A stretch of DNA of 64,000 nucleotides from Datnioides undecimradiatus (lineage: Eukaryota > Chordata > Actinopteri > Lobotiformes > Datnioididae). Shown piece after piece: positions 36,801 through 43,160 of the stretch. Below the pieces are notes generated by a model. It had not been told where the DNA came from and searched no databases. It saw only the letters and a program-made list of their open reading frames with translations. The position numbers and the translations under genes are program-made. The stretch's first letter is position 1. Each line of letters starts with the position of its first letter. The stretch lies in contig WARS01000051.1 of the NCBI GenBank assembly GCA_008933995.1, positions 3,534,001 to 3,598,000 of the forward strand. The letters run 5' to 3'.

Positions 36801-39800
36801 GGAAGACAGGTTGCCTCCTGGTGGTGACCCAGTGAGATGCTTGTCTAAGGAACTTGAGAAGGTAACGCCTGTAACTGCTCCTGGTCCGTCATTGCCATTG
36901 ACCTGTGAGGCACTAATTGCTGCACAAAGAAATGATCCCTCATTAACAAAGTGTTTTGATGCCGTTGTGACAGACGTTGGTGAGCACGGACCTAAATCTT
37001 CGTTCCAGATGTCGAACAGGGTGTTGATGCGAAGATGGGTACCACACAATGGTGTAGAGGAGGACTGTGGAACAGTCCATCAGATAGTTGTCCCAATTCA
37101 GTGTCGTCAACACATACTTGCTTTAGCTCATGAGCATCTCTTGTCTGGGCATCTGGGGGTGACTAAACCTTATAATCGTGTTCTGAAGCATTTCTTTTGG
37201 CCAGGTCTGAAGGCAGATGTGGCGCGCTTCTGCAAGACCTGCCACACTTGCCAGGTGGTGGGCGAACCGAACCAGGTCATACCCCCAGCACCCCTGCAAC
37301 CTATCCCTGTCATACGTGAGCCTTTCGAACATGTCCTCGACTGTGTTGGTCCCTTGCCTCGAACCAAGGCTGGTCATCAGTTTCTGCTAACCATTATGTG
37401 TACAGCAACTCGGTTTCCGGAAGCAATTCCCCTGCGGAAAATCACAGCACCAGCTATTATAAAAGCTCTAATAAAATTCTTTACAACATTCGGGTTGCCA
37501 AAGATTGTGCAGACTGATCAGGGAACCAATTTCATGTCCAAAGCATTCAAACGAACCTTACAGACATTAGGTGTAACCCATTCCATTTCGAGTGCTTATC
37601 ATCCTGAGTCACAAGGAGTCATAGAGTGCTGGCATCAGACGTTAAAGTCGATGCTTCGCAAATACTGTCTTGACACGGAACAGTTGGGATGAAGGGGTAC
37701 CATTTGTACTCTTTGCCATGAGAGACGCTAAGCAGGAGTCCCTTGGGTTTAGTCCAGCCGAACTGGTGTTTGGCCATGATGTGCGGGGTCCTTTAAAGGT
37801 GTTAAAGGAACAGTTCCTCACTGGCTCCCCTGAAAAGACCAATGTGGTGAATTTTGTGGCCAAGTGTAGAGAACGTCTTTCCCGAGCTACATCTCTAGAT
37901 AAAGAGGCTCTCTCTGTCTCCCAGAGTAGCATGAAAACCAGGTTCGACAGAGAGGCTGTGAAACGTCAGTTTCAGCCTGGTGATAGGGTGTTGGTCCTTT
38001 TGCCAGTTCCTGGCACTGCACTATCTGCACGTTTCACAGGCCCATACATCATAGACAGTAGAAAAACTGAGACGGATTATGTTGTCCACACTCCCGAGTG
38101 TAGGAGGAAGAAACGTTTGTCATGTTAACATGTTGAAACCATACCTTTCCAGGGAAACTGAGGGAAAGCAGGAAGAAAGTCCAGAGTCTTCGGTCCCTGC
38201 TGAGAACTCTGCTTCTCTGGTCTGTGTGGGTTCTGCGTCTGATGATGGGCTAACCATGCCCCCTGAAGGTCACCTGAGCGGTAGGTTGTTGAACTCTGAA
38301 TTTTTGTCATCCATCGAGTCTCAACTAGCCCATCTTCCCAGACCCCGACGTGATGACATGATAAAGCTAATTCACTCTTATCCCAATCTGTTCACTGATG
38401 TGCCATCCCGAACAACTGTACTACAACATGACATTGACGTTAACTCTGCCACCCCCATTAAACAGCATGCATACCGATGCCCCTTACAGAGGAGGGAGAT
38501 TATGAAAAGAGAGGTGCACTATCTGTTAAAGAACGGGTTAGCCAAGCCAAGTTACAGTCCCTGGAGCTCTCCCTGTGTACTGGCTGATAAAGATGATGGC
38601 ACACCTCGTTTCTGCACCAATTTTTAGGAAGGTGAACGCTGTAACAGTGCCAGACTCTTTTCCTCTGCCTAGAATCGAGGACTGTATTGATGACATCGAT
38701 CCAGCAACAGTGATCACAAAGTTAGATTTGCTCAAAGGTTACTGGTAAGTCCCTTTGACTCAAAGAGCCTCTGATATCTCGGCCTTTGTGACCCCTGACC
38801 ACTTCCTTCAGTATACAGTAATGCCATTTGGTGTGAGGAATGCCCCAGCCACTTTCCAGTGTCTGATGCATTTGGTACTAGGTGATGTCCCAAAATGTAA
38901 TGTTTATCTGGACGATGTGGTGGTGTATTCTCACAGTTGGGAAGAACATCTTTCCAGTGTGGAAGAGGTGTTTCGGCGGTTGGCTGCAGCATCATTAACT
39001 CTCAACTTAGCAAAATGTGAATTCGGTGCAGCCACTGTGACCTATCTGGGTAAGCAGGTGGGCCATGGACAGGTTCGGCCAGTGGAAGCTAAGGTGGCAG
39101 CTCTACTGTCCTACCCTGCCCCCACTACCCGGCGTGAGCTTAGGCGTTTCTTGGGCATGGCTGGCTACTACCGAAGCTTCTGCAAGAACTTTTCTGTTGT
39201 GGTTGCTCCGTTGACTAGTTTGTGTAGCCCCAAGGTAGCCTTTACCTGGTCTGATGAATGTCAGCAAGCATTCGAGGCTGCAAAGTCCCTCCTATGCAGT
39301 GCCCCTGTTTTGGCTGCTCCTAACCTGTCCGTTCATTCAAGTTCAAGCGCCACCAGCTGAACTACTCCATGATTGAGAAGGAGGCGCTGGCCATGCTCCT
39401 TGCCCTCCAACACTTCGAGGTATGTCGGTTCGACAATTTTCCCTGTTGTGGTGTACACCGACCATAACCCCCTAGTGTTTCTTTGGAGCATGTACAATCG
39501 CAACCAGCGGCTAATGCGCTGGGCTCTGATGGCCCAGGGATTCAACATCGAGATCATGCAGAAGAAGGGGTCAAACAATGTAGTGGCTGACGCGCTTTCA
39601 CGGGTGTGAGTTTTTGAAAGTCGTTAAGGTAGAATGGGTGAAGGTAACGGCATCTTGATCATTATTTGCTAAATTTGTGGTGCAGATTTGTGAAGATGCC
39701 GTGTAGACAAACTATACGTTTGTTTTTATGGGGGGGGGGGGGTGTTACGTAGGGTTGCTGCTCTTTCTCCTCTCTTGAGCAGGTACCCGCCTACCTCATC

Positions 39801-40510
39801 AAAGGAGATTGCTCACACCTGAGCTGGTGAAAAGGGTTGTGGCCATAAAACCTGGTGTGCAGCTGGGTTCGCTCTCTCTCGGTGACCAGACGGCAGCAGG
39901 TGGCTGTGTGTGTGCAACCTCTCCTGGAGACGATTTGGTTTTTCCTTTTGAGAGACCATTGTGTTCTTGTGTTTGGTTGGCTTATCTTTTCAGTTCAACT
40001 CATCTTTTTGGTAAATAAAACAGACTTTTGGTTTGCTCTGTCAACCTGCTTCCTCCTCTTTCTCTTCTTTTTGATCCCACCAGAATTAACGTGTTGGGTC
40101 CCACACCCCCTAGACCAAAGTGGGACGTAACAACAAATGTCTCGACAAAAGCTTTTCAACTATCACAACAGCACTTTAAAACGCTTTAAAACTACTGGTA
40201 TTAGTAAAACTTGTTATATTTGATAGAACATTGCTGCACAAGGTGAGATGGCTTTTGATACTTCTGATAGCACCTCATATATAGCTTGAGACATTGTGGA
40301 ATAAATGTACTCAAGTTAAAAAGAATAGTAGATAACTCTCCAGGTAATACCTGCAGTATCACTGGCACTCACCACCATGTAAAAACTGAGAGGGCTACCT
40401 GCATCTTAATTTAAATGTTTATAATGTTTATATGGACACAAACATGTACTCACACTGGAAATGTGTGCATCCAAGGCATTGGAGTTGTACACTGAGATTG
40501 GTGAGGCCAT
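17057..40510 (-). CDS. mtm1: mtm1, myotubularin phosphoinositide 3-phosphatase (complete, 15 coding exons)
   Basis: Myotubularin removes the 3-phosphate from PI3P and PI(3,5)P2 on endosomal membranes and is needed for membrane remodelling in muscle. Coding exons on the minus strand, 5' to 3': 40454-40510, 33514-33586, 30681-30775, 29520-29630, 27308-27409, 24852-24935, 24365-24514, 21642-21827, 20269-20451, 19929-20084, 19776-19823, 19500-19592, 19100-19213, 18800-18976, 17057-17251. They sum to 1824 nt (607 codons plus stop) with consistent phases and GT-AG borders; human MTM1 has 603 residues. A PH-GRAM domain spans about residues 35-150. The phosphatase domain carries HCSDGWDRT with catalytic Cys about 370. 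A coiled coil lies at about 544-570, followed by a Ser/Thr-rich tail. The C-terminal exon ([20 protein letters not shown]) resembles MTM1 rather than MTMR1 or MTMR2. The family and orthology call rests on recalled protein sequences, not a search. Confidence 0.96.
17360..17875 (+). mobile_element. mariner-like transposase 3' relic
   Basis: Plus-strand translation contains [20 protein letters not shown], the block with the last catalytic Asp of mariner transposases (usual form SPDLAPCDF), followed by [10 protein letters not shown]. The open part ends at 17819. Upstream frames are broken. It lies in the last mtm1 intron, antisense to the gene. Confidence 0.6.
18055..18420 (+). mobile_element. 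L2/Rex-like LINE 3' relic (copy 3)
   Basis: The fragment reads LNYCNSL, then a motif corresponding to QNAAA (LIQNAAARVL type), and an FDKV-like stretch, typical of the C-terminal part of L2/Rex ORFs, with deletions between blocks. It lies in the last mtm1 intron. Confidence 0.5.
18800..18976 (-). CDS. mtm1: mtm1 coding exon 14
   Basis: A 177-nt exon encoding [20 protein letters not shown], then [20 protein letters not shown] and the RWNPRIRQQ end of the phosphatase domain. Acceptor TGTGCAG, donor CAG|GTAGGA. Confidence 0.96.
19100..19213 (-). CDS. mtm1: mtm1 coding exon 13
   Basis: A 114-nt exon encoding [20 protein letters not shown] and [18 protein letters not shown], part of the SET-interacting region of myotubularins. 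Acceptor TTCTCAG, donor CAT|GTAAG. Confidence 0.96.
19500..19592 (-). CDS. mtm1: mtm1 coding exon 12
   Basis: A 93-nt exon encoding [20 protein letters not shown] and [11 protein letters not shown], the most conserved block after the active site in all myotubularins. Acceptor GTGTGTAG, donor CAG|GTATG. Confidence 0.96.
19776..19823 (-). CDS. mtm1: mtm1 coding exon 11 (short exon after the catalytic loop)
   Basis: A 48-nt exon encoding [16 protein letters not shown], with acceptor CTTTCAG and donor TCA|GTAAGT. The intron before it is only 105 nt (19824-19928) and has no in-frame stop. Confidence 0.94.
19929..20084 (-). CDS. mtm1: mtm1 coding exon 10 (catalytic loop)
   Basis: A 156-nt exon encoding [16 protein letters not shown] and the P-loop [15 protein letters not shown] with the CX5R catalytic cysteine and arginine, so the enzyme should be active. 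It ends at HYRTLRGFQ with donor CAG|GTCAGT. Exons 10 and 11 together (204 nt) correspond to a single 207-nt human exon as I recall it. Confidence 0.96.
20231..20250. repeat. (CA)10 microsatellite beside the mtm1 exon 9 donor
   Basis: Twenty bases of CA on the plus strand, that is UG repeats in the mtm1 transcript, starting 18 nt downstream of the exon 9 splice donor. Confidence 0.95.
20269..20451 (-). CDS. mtm1: mtm1 coding exon 9 (phosphatase domain)
   Basis: A 183-nt exon starting [20 protein letters not shown] and ending STHWLEHVK. It holds the conserved [16 protein letters not shown] helix. Acceptor CCACAG, donor AAG|GTAGG. A (TG)10 tract begins 18 nt past the exon in the transcript sense. 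Confidence 0.95.
21642..21827 (-). CDS. mtm1: mtm1 coding exon 8 (phosphatase domain)
   Basis: A 186-nt exon encoding [20 protein letters not shown], the [18 protein letters not shown] stretch and the [15 protein letters not shown] motif. It is one codon shorter than my recollection of the human exon. Acceptor CCTTAG, donor AAG|GTCAGA. Confidence 0.95.
24365..24514 (-). CDS. mtm1: mtm1 coding exon 7 (phosphatase domain)
   Basis: A 150-nt exon encoding [20 protein letters not shown] and the following conserved strand [11 protein letters not shown], ending RGRIP. The acceptor is TTTTATAG and the donor A|GTGAGT. Confidence 0.95.
24852..24935 (-). CDS. mtm1: mtm1 coding exon 6 (GRAM-phosphatase linker)
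   Basis: An 84-nt exon encoding [20 protein letters not shown] and PIEEFRRQ, the linker leading into the phosphatase domain. Acceptor CCATCCAG, donor CAG|GTAAGT. A Tc1-like element (24988-26241) begins only 52 nt upstream, within the preceding intron. Confidence 0.95.
24988..26241 (+). mobile_element. Tc1-like DNA transposon, internally deleted
   Basis: The ends are inverted repeats: left CAGTATATTCAGAAAGTATT, right AATACTTTCTGAATGCACTG. They are flanked by TA target duplications (24986-24987 and 26242-26243). Plus-strand translation has a helix-turn-helix-like start (25310-25560) and a C-terminal block [19 protein letters not shown] (about 25930-25990) with the DDE-type glutamate. At 1254 bp it is shorter than the usual 1.6 kb; the transposase is frameshifted. 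It lies in mtm1 intron 5 (between coding exons 5 and 6), antisense. Confidence 0.9.
26545..26700. repeat. ATT/GTT-rich low-complexity tract
   Basis: Irregular runs of TTATTATT, TTGTTGTTG and related triplets in mtm1 intron 5, just downstream (plus strand) of the Tc1-like insertion. Confidence 0.7.
27308..27409 (-). CDS. mtm1: mtm1 coding exon 5 (end of GRAM)
   Basis: A 102-nt exon encoding [20 protein letters not shown] and then the AFPLSHGL segment. Acceptor CTTAAG with a pyrimidine-containing lead-in, donor CTG|GTAAGG. Confidence 0.95.
27802..27863. repeat. Composite (CT)n-(CG)n-(CA)n microsatellite
   Basis: About ten CT units pass directly into about seven CG units, then CA units. The CG and CA parts alternate pyrimidine and purine without interruption. 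Confidence 0.95.
27936..29470 (+). mobile_element. Tc1-like DNA transposon with degenerate transposase
   Basis: Long inverted repeats bracket the element: TTTGGGCACCCCTGG, CTGTTAATGTGAACAGTTAA and GATGAAATGATCTCCAAAAG near 27945-28025 recur inverted near 29360-29465. Transposase fragments on the plus strand include a paired-like helix-turn-helix ([20 protein letters not shown]), the GRPRKI linker (28480-28500) and [13 protein letters not shown] with the first catalytic Asp (about 28718-28760). Frameshifts and stops break the gene. The left tip is eroded; the right tip ends CCACTG followed by TA. It lies in mtm1 intron 4, antisense. Confidence 0.88.
29471..29513. repeat. CA/CGCA microsatellite touching the mtm1 exon 4 donor
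   Basis: (CA)n, then CAAA, then (CGCA)4 between the end of the Tc1-like element and the splice donor of mtm1 coding exon 4. In the transcript this reads as UG and UGCG repeats starting 7 nt after the donor. Confidence 0.95.
29520..29630 (-). CDS. mtm1: mtm1 coding exon 4 (GRAM domain)
   Basis: A 111-nt exon encoding [20 protein letters not shown] and [10 protein letters not shown], a strongly conserved part of GRAM. The acceptor is GCTGTAG. The donor AAG|GTCTTT is weak and is followed at once by a TG-rich microsatellite (29471-29513). Length is a multiple of three, so skipping would stay in frame and remove 37 residues. Confidence 0.95.
29753..29777. repeat. Poly(T) tract of 25 bases
   Basis: An uninterrupted T run in mtm1 intron 3, about 120 bases from coding exon 4. 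It may be the poly(A) tail of a minus-strand retro-insertion, but no element body is recognised next to it. Confidence 0.8.
30681..30775 (-). CDS. mtm1: mtm1 coding exon 3 (GRAM domain)
   Basis: A 95-nt exon reading [19 protein letters not shown] and on to the tyrosine-rich strand [11 protein letters not shown]. This is the conserved beginning of the PH-GRAM fold that binds phosphoinositides. Acceptor TTTTCAG, donor ACT|GTAAGTA. Confidence 0.95.
31157..31393 (-). mobile_element. tRNA-derived SINE
   Basis: On the minus strand the element starts GGGCTGGCTGTGGCTCAGAG with an A box (TGGCTCAGAGG, 31384-31374) and a B box (GGTTTGACTCC, 31340-31330). The body GGCAAAACACTGAATCC follows and the end reads GCACAGTCCATTTACCA, all typical of an abundant teleost SINE. 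It lies in mtm1 intron 2, in the sense orientation. Confidence 0.85.
31414..32068 (+). mobile_element. Non-autonomous hAT transposon with BED-finger remnant
   Basis: Flanked by the 8-bp duplication GGTTAATG at 31406-31413 and 32069-32076, the hallmark target-site size of hAT elements. Imperfect terminal inverted repeats start CAG..TTCTCAA on both sides. Inside, plus-strand translation shows a BED-type zinc-finger start ([12 protein letters not shown]) and then, in another frame, [20 protein letters not shown] and [20 protein letters not shown], from the N-terminal half of hAT/ZBED transposases. The catalytic core is deleted. Confidence 0.9.
32077..33480. other. mtm1 intron sequence, nothing recognised
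   Basis: Between the hAT element and coding exon 2. A moderately GC-richer stretch at 32240-33120 differs from the surrounding AT-rich intron and may be an unrecognised old repeat, but I found no ends or coding motifs. Confidence 0.4.
33514..33586 (-). CDS. mtm1: mtm1 coding exon 2
   Basis: A 73-nt exon encoding [20 protein letters not shown] and the start of the GRAM domain. It has acceptor TTTGTAG and donor ATAG|GTGAGT. The length equals the human exon as I recall it. The preceding intron (33587-40453) holds the Ty3/gypsy insertion. Confidence 0.93.
34360..34765 (+). repeat. 5' LTR of the Gmr1-like element
   Basis: 406 bp. It differs from the 3' LTR by about ten substitutions and three small indels (6, 3 and 7 bp) by eye. 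It contains AATAAA near 34647 inside GGTAAATAAAACAG, a likely poly(A) signal. Confidence 0.93.
34770..34787 (+). promoter_or_regulatory. Primer-binding site, tRNA-Pro type
   Basis: TGGGGGCTCGTCCGGGAT, four bases after the 5' LTR, is complementary to the 3' end of proline tRNA and identical to the classic tRNA-Pro primer site of gammaretroviruses. Confidence 0.9.
35243..36340 (+). pseudogene. gag of the Gmr1-like element (SCAN-related), broken
   Basis: The N-terminal reading frame 35243-35596 encodes an acidic region with [18 protein letters not shown] and ends at a stop. A charged coiled segment ([15 protein letters not shown], about 35685-35730) follows in a shifted frame. The SCAN-like part is at about 36000-36250, with [14 protein letters not shown] and [15 protein letters not shown]. 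The downstream portion, where a zinc knuckle would be expected, is missing, apparently through an internal deletion near 36250-36310. Confidence 0.75.
36370..36650 (+). pseudogene. Aspartic protease region of the Gmr1-like element
   Basis: The region reads [20 protein letters not shown] and later [15 protein letters not shown]. The latter is the usual C-terminal protease motif. At the position of the D-T-G catalytic triad the sequence is N-T-A, so the catalytic aspartate appears lost. In frame with the integrase downstream. Confidence 0.65.
37050..38130 (+). pseudogene. Integrase of the Gmr1-like element
   Basis: A zinc-binding HHCC segment ([11 protein letters not shown] through CKTCHTCQ, about 37120-37250) precedes the catalytic core. 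All three acidic residues are visible: Asp in [11 protein letters not shown] (about 37340), Asp in VQTDQGTNF (about 37515) and Glu in SQGVIECW (about 37620). The frame breaks at about 37675. The C-terminal part (37690-38120) has [12 protein letters not shown] and then, after another shift, [10 protein letters not shown]. It is upstream of reverse transcriptase, the opposite of most Ty3/gypsy elements. Confidence 0.85.
38380..39340 (+). pseudogene. Reverse transcriptase of the Gmr1-like element
   Basis: The fingers and palm are recognised by [54 protein letters not shown] and the catalytic YLDD box in [12 protein letters not shown] (about 38900-38930). The connection [20 protein letters not shown] follows. 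Breaks: a single-base shift at about 38625 next to a T run, and a stop (TAA) at about 38746 where glutamine is usual. Confidence 0.88.
39341..39610 (+). pseudogene. RNase H remnant of the Gmr1-like element
   Basis: The sequence reads [20 protein letters not shown], then [20 protein letters not shown] and [15 protein letters not shown], the C-terminal two thirds of a gypsy RNase H. The N-terminal part, including the first catalytic Asp, is missing at about 39345, consistent with a small deletion plus frameshift. Confidence 0.75.
39743..40132 (+). repeat. 3' LTR of the Gmr1-like element
   Basis: 390 bp, preceded by a run of 13 G (39730-39742, polypurine tract). About 97 percent identical to the 5' LTR outside indels, by eye. 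Confidence 0.93.
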
Positions 40511-40536
40511 TGCTTAGGGAAGGGGGCTTCCACAGG
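40454..40536 (-). CDS. mtm1: mtm1 coding exon 1 (start codon exon)
   Basis: The acceptor TTTTCAG ends at 40537. The ATG is at 40510-40508, after 26 nt of 5' UTR in the same exon. It encodes 19 residues ([19 protein letters not shown]), like the short variable N-terminus of vertebrate MTM1, and ends in phase 0 before GTGAGT. The 5' UTR must continue in an upstream exon. Confidence 0.9.
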
Positions 40537-40769
40537 CTGAAAATAATGGAAAGAGACTGTAATTAGTGTCCTGCAAAGAATCTCCTAGGGGCAGTACAAT
40601 TGCTCCTAGGGAAGCTGGGCTCCTATTTTATGAAAGTAATGCCATTTATACAATATTTACCATAAAATTCAGTGTTCCTAACCATCATGGTGACATGACT
40701 GTATAAATACTACATTAGGATAAACATATATCCAGTGGGGCTCAAGATAAATTATGGACAATTATGATC

Positions 40770-40850
40770 TCGTTAGATTAAGATTTCCTTTATTTGTTCC
40801 ACAAGGGGTAATTTGCAGAGCTGACAGCAGCAAGTAGCAAGATTAGATAG
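40770..40850 (-). repeat. LINE-like 3' tail
   Basis: On the minus strand, GCTCTGCAAATTACCCCTTG followed by TGGAACAAATAAAGGAAATC resembles the 3' ends of teleost Rex/RTE-type LINEs. No coding part is attached. It lies in the mtm1 5' UTR intron. Confidence 0.4.
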
Positions 40851-41154
40851 ATTGAGAAGAAAAATACAAAACGAGGTAAAGGTAAATGATCAATAAGGAT
40901 AATAACGACAATATAAACTATAGATACAAGGTTATTAACTTGTGCTTTCTAATTATGAAAGTCTGCACCCAAAAATTATGTTTAATGATATTAGCAAAGG
41001 AAAAATTATTTTCCAAGGTGACTAGAGAGTTGTGTCAAAATGAGTAGCAGATTAGCAGACGAGATCCCAATCTCCAACATCTAAACAGCCCTTAAAATGA
41101 CAACTGACAAATGACAAAAACAGTTTAATCAATTATAACATGGAGAGATTAACA

Positions 41155-41941
41155 TCAGATTATTAGAGAAAGAAGTTTTGTTTCATATCCATCTATTCTA
41201 TAATCTTGTTTTCCATATGGGTCTGTGTTTAGAAACTGTATGAGATTTTTGCTAATAGAAAGATGGCAAATATTAATACTGATGTATCTCCACTCTGTCT
41301 GCAGCAGGTCTCTCCAATCTTCAAACAGGTTCTTTAAATTTGTTATGCAGTGGTATAGGATTTCTTCTCTTCTTTGGTTGGTCACTGCAGTCTGTACACT
41401 GACACTGACACTGCAGGTCCAATTAACTGCAAAGTGCACTGTGTGGATGGGAGGGTTAGCATTCATTTGTAGCACACCAAGCCACAGCTTCAGTGTGTCC
41501 AACAAAGACCACCTATGAATATTAAAACGTTCCATAATATATTGATGGAAATGAGCAACCACAAACCATTGTTTTTGATCTTGTAGATGAGGCTAAACTA
41601 TGATTTCTGTACTTCCACCTCTCTCTCATGTTTCCTAAGTCATCTTTCTGCAACTGAGCATTCTCATAATGATCAGGGAATTTCAGAGCCACACTTCTCC
41701 TCTGTTTAATAACTGTGCCTGGCAATTTTAACAATCTAAGTCTCTCAGTGGGAAAAACAATCATATTAATGGATGTACATTGACAGGACACATTATTAAC
41801 TATTCTTCTTTGTAGATTGTATTTCCTGGCTAAAGGATCTCTAAATATTGATCTTTTGTCCCAGTAGTCATTCAGACATGAAAACAAACTACAACTGAAA
41901 CGTCTTTTAATGCCAAAAGCTATCATGATGCCAAGACACTA
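41155..41941 (-). pseudogene. Unrecognised coding region, probably broken, nested in mtm1 intron
   Basis: Two adjoining minus-strand reading frames of similar composition: 41926-41522 (134 codons, with RRFSCSLFSCLNDYWDKRSI and LRLLKLPGTVIKQRRSVALK) and one open from about 41592 to 41155 (with QWFVVAHFHQYIMERFNIHR, WSLLDTLKLWLGVLQMNANP and ILYHCITNLKNLFEDWRDLL). The second ends with a stop at 41155 and has helical, amphipathic-looking content. A single frame change near 41590 would make one region of about 255 residues, which suggests a frameshifted gene, a retrogene or an undetected short intron. I do not recognise the family. Same strand as mtm1, between its first two exons. Confidence 0.35.
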
Positions 41942-42865
41942 TATGGTTGAAATGTCTGCGTTTGATTTGTTTTTTCACAAAATAATATGCTGTAGTGAAA
42001 AACAAAACAAAAACAGTTGTTGTAAAAACATGGCCAATAATATAAACCATGCTTATGTACTGATCTAGTTCTGTTATAGAAAAGTTAGTGCATAAAGTGA
42101 AACCAACAGCACAGTCTGCACAGGCTCAATTGGTCAGGTTGCAATGTGTATCACAAACTCTATCAAAGACTAATAAATGACTGGACATTTGTTAACCCCG
42201 TACTTTGTTTGACCAACCTTAGGTCTGGAGCTGTTTCTGAACTACTGATCTATTGTACAGTTTATATAGTATAACTTGACGAGTAAAAGTAGTATAGATT
42301 TGAATACGGCGGAAACAGTCACATTTCGACAAGACAGACTATTTGATTTTATTTGTGAGCTTAAACAGGTAACATGACAATATCGTGTGAGCTGATGTAT
42401 AATACATGTTTTCAGTATGATCAGATAAGATGTACAGTGTAATTTATGGTGTTACGTTAAGCTAGCGTCCTCCACGAACTAACAAAGCCTGGTAGCGGCG
42501 AACTGTTTACCCGGTGCCATGGTATGAAAGGGTTGCTTTCAGTCCTTTTCACTACCACAAACGCAGTCGGCAAATGAACCGGGTTGTATTCGTGGGGAAA
42601 TTTGAGCATACTAAATAGTAACTCGCAGGGTTGAGAAAAACAAAGCTCGCTCCAAACCCTGAACTTTTCCAAGTTAGCCATTCCATTTGACAGAGCTTTG
42701 GAGTTGCACCAGGAAATAGCGAAGGCCTTGACGGACGACAGCTTGTTCAAGGTGAAATTCGCGCTACTTATGACCCACAGTGCACATAAACCTCCGAGGA
42801 ACAGCTCCGAAGAACACCTGATATTGACTCGGGTAGCCCCGTTGTGGTCAAATGTCTCAACTTAC

Positions 42866-42945
42866 CCGCAAAGTGCGATTCTCCCGTGGCTGGATGTCGA
42901 TCTGTTACCCTCAAGCCACAGCAGGAACTTAGTCATGTCACGTGC
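42866..42945 (-). other. mtm1: Putative non-coding first exon of mtm1
   Basis: Coding exon 1 begins with a splice acceptor, so an upstream 5' UTR exon is required. A strong donor, TGCGG|GTAAGT, ends a possible exon at 42866 on the minus strand. It sits directly downstream of promoter-like motifs at 42937-43014 in a CpG-richer stretch. The 5' boundary is only a guess from the position of the motifs. Confidence 0.5.
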
Positions 42946-43014
42946 TGAGCTGTCACAGCGTGGATTGGATAATTGTCCTATTGGACCTTGCAAGGAATGC
43001 AGGGAAATGTAGTT
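42937..43014 (-). promoter_or_regulatory. Candidate mtm1 promoter: ZNF143-like site, two CCAAT boxes, E-box
   Basis: Read on the minus strand, the order toward the gene is: AACTACATTTCCC (43014-43002), close to the ZNF143/THAP11 promoter motif; CCAAT at 42984-42980; CCAAT at 42968-42964; and the palindromic E-box core CACGTG within 42937-42944. The exon-1 donor follows about 75 nt later. This is a typical TATA-less housekeeping layout. Binding is inferred from motif matches only. Confidence 0.5.
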
Positions 43015-43104
43015 TTCAATGAGGAGAAGCCCTTACTGACAAGATATGATGACATGCACTGCATCTGGAGGAACTTACTTGGCTTGGTGTAATACTACTA
43101 CTGC

Positions 43105-43159
<55 letters not shown>
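43105..43159. repeat. (TAA)n microsatellite
   Basis: About eighteen TAA/AAT units, interrupted by nothing visible, just upstream of the mtm1 promoter. Confidence 0.95.

Positions 43160-43160
<1 letters not shown>

Larger units (their letters stand above)
34360..40132 (+). mobile_element. Ty3/gypsy LTR retrotransposon, Gmr1-like (integrase before reverse transcriptase)
   Basis: A 5773-bp element with two LTRs (34360-34765 and 39743-40132) that begin TGTTACGT and end GTAACA, flanked by the 5-bp duplication ACAAA (34355-34359 and 40133-40137). It has a tRNA-Pro primer site and a G-rich polypurine tract at 39730-39742. The domain order is gag (SCAN-related), protease, integrase, reverse transcriptase, RNase H. 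That order, with integrase upstream, is the Gmr1-like arrangement and not the usual gypsy one. Frameshifts, stops and deletions break gag, pol and RNase H, so this copy is non-autonomous. It lies antisense in mtm1 intron 1 (between coding exons 1 and 2). Confidence 0.95.

Noticed and set aside
36747-39578. Minus-strand frames inside the LTR element
   Set aside because: They are reverse-strand shadows of pol. All recognisable domains are on the plus strand.
34360-40132. Considered as an endogenous retrovirus because of the tRNA-Pro primer site
   Set aside because: There is no envelope frame between RNase H and the 3' LTR, and the pol order and sequence motifs are of the Ty3/gypsy Gmr1-like type.
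42457-43012. Overlapping open frames on both strands near the mtm1 promoter
   Set aside because: They sit in a CpG-richer promoter/intron stretch where stops are rare. The frames are not protein-like and are better explained by base composition.
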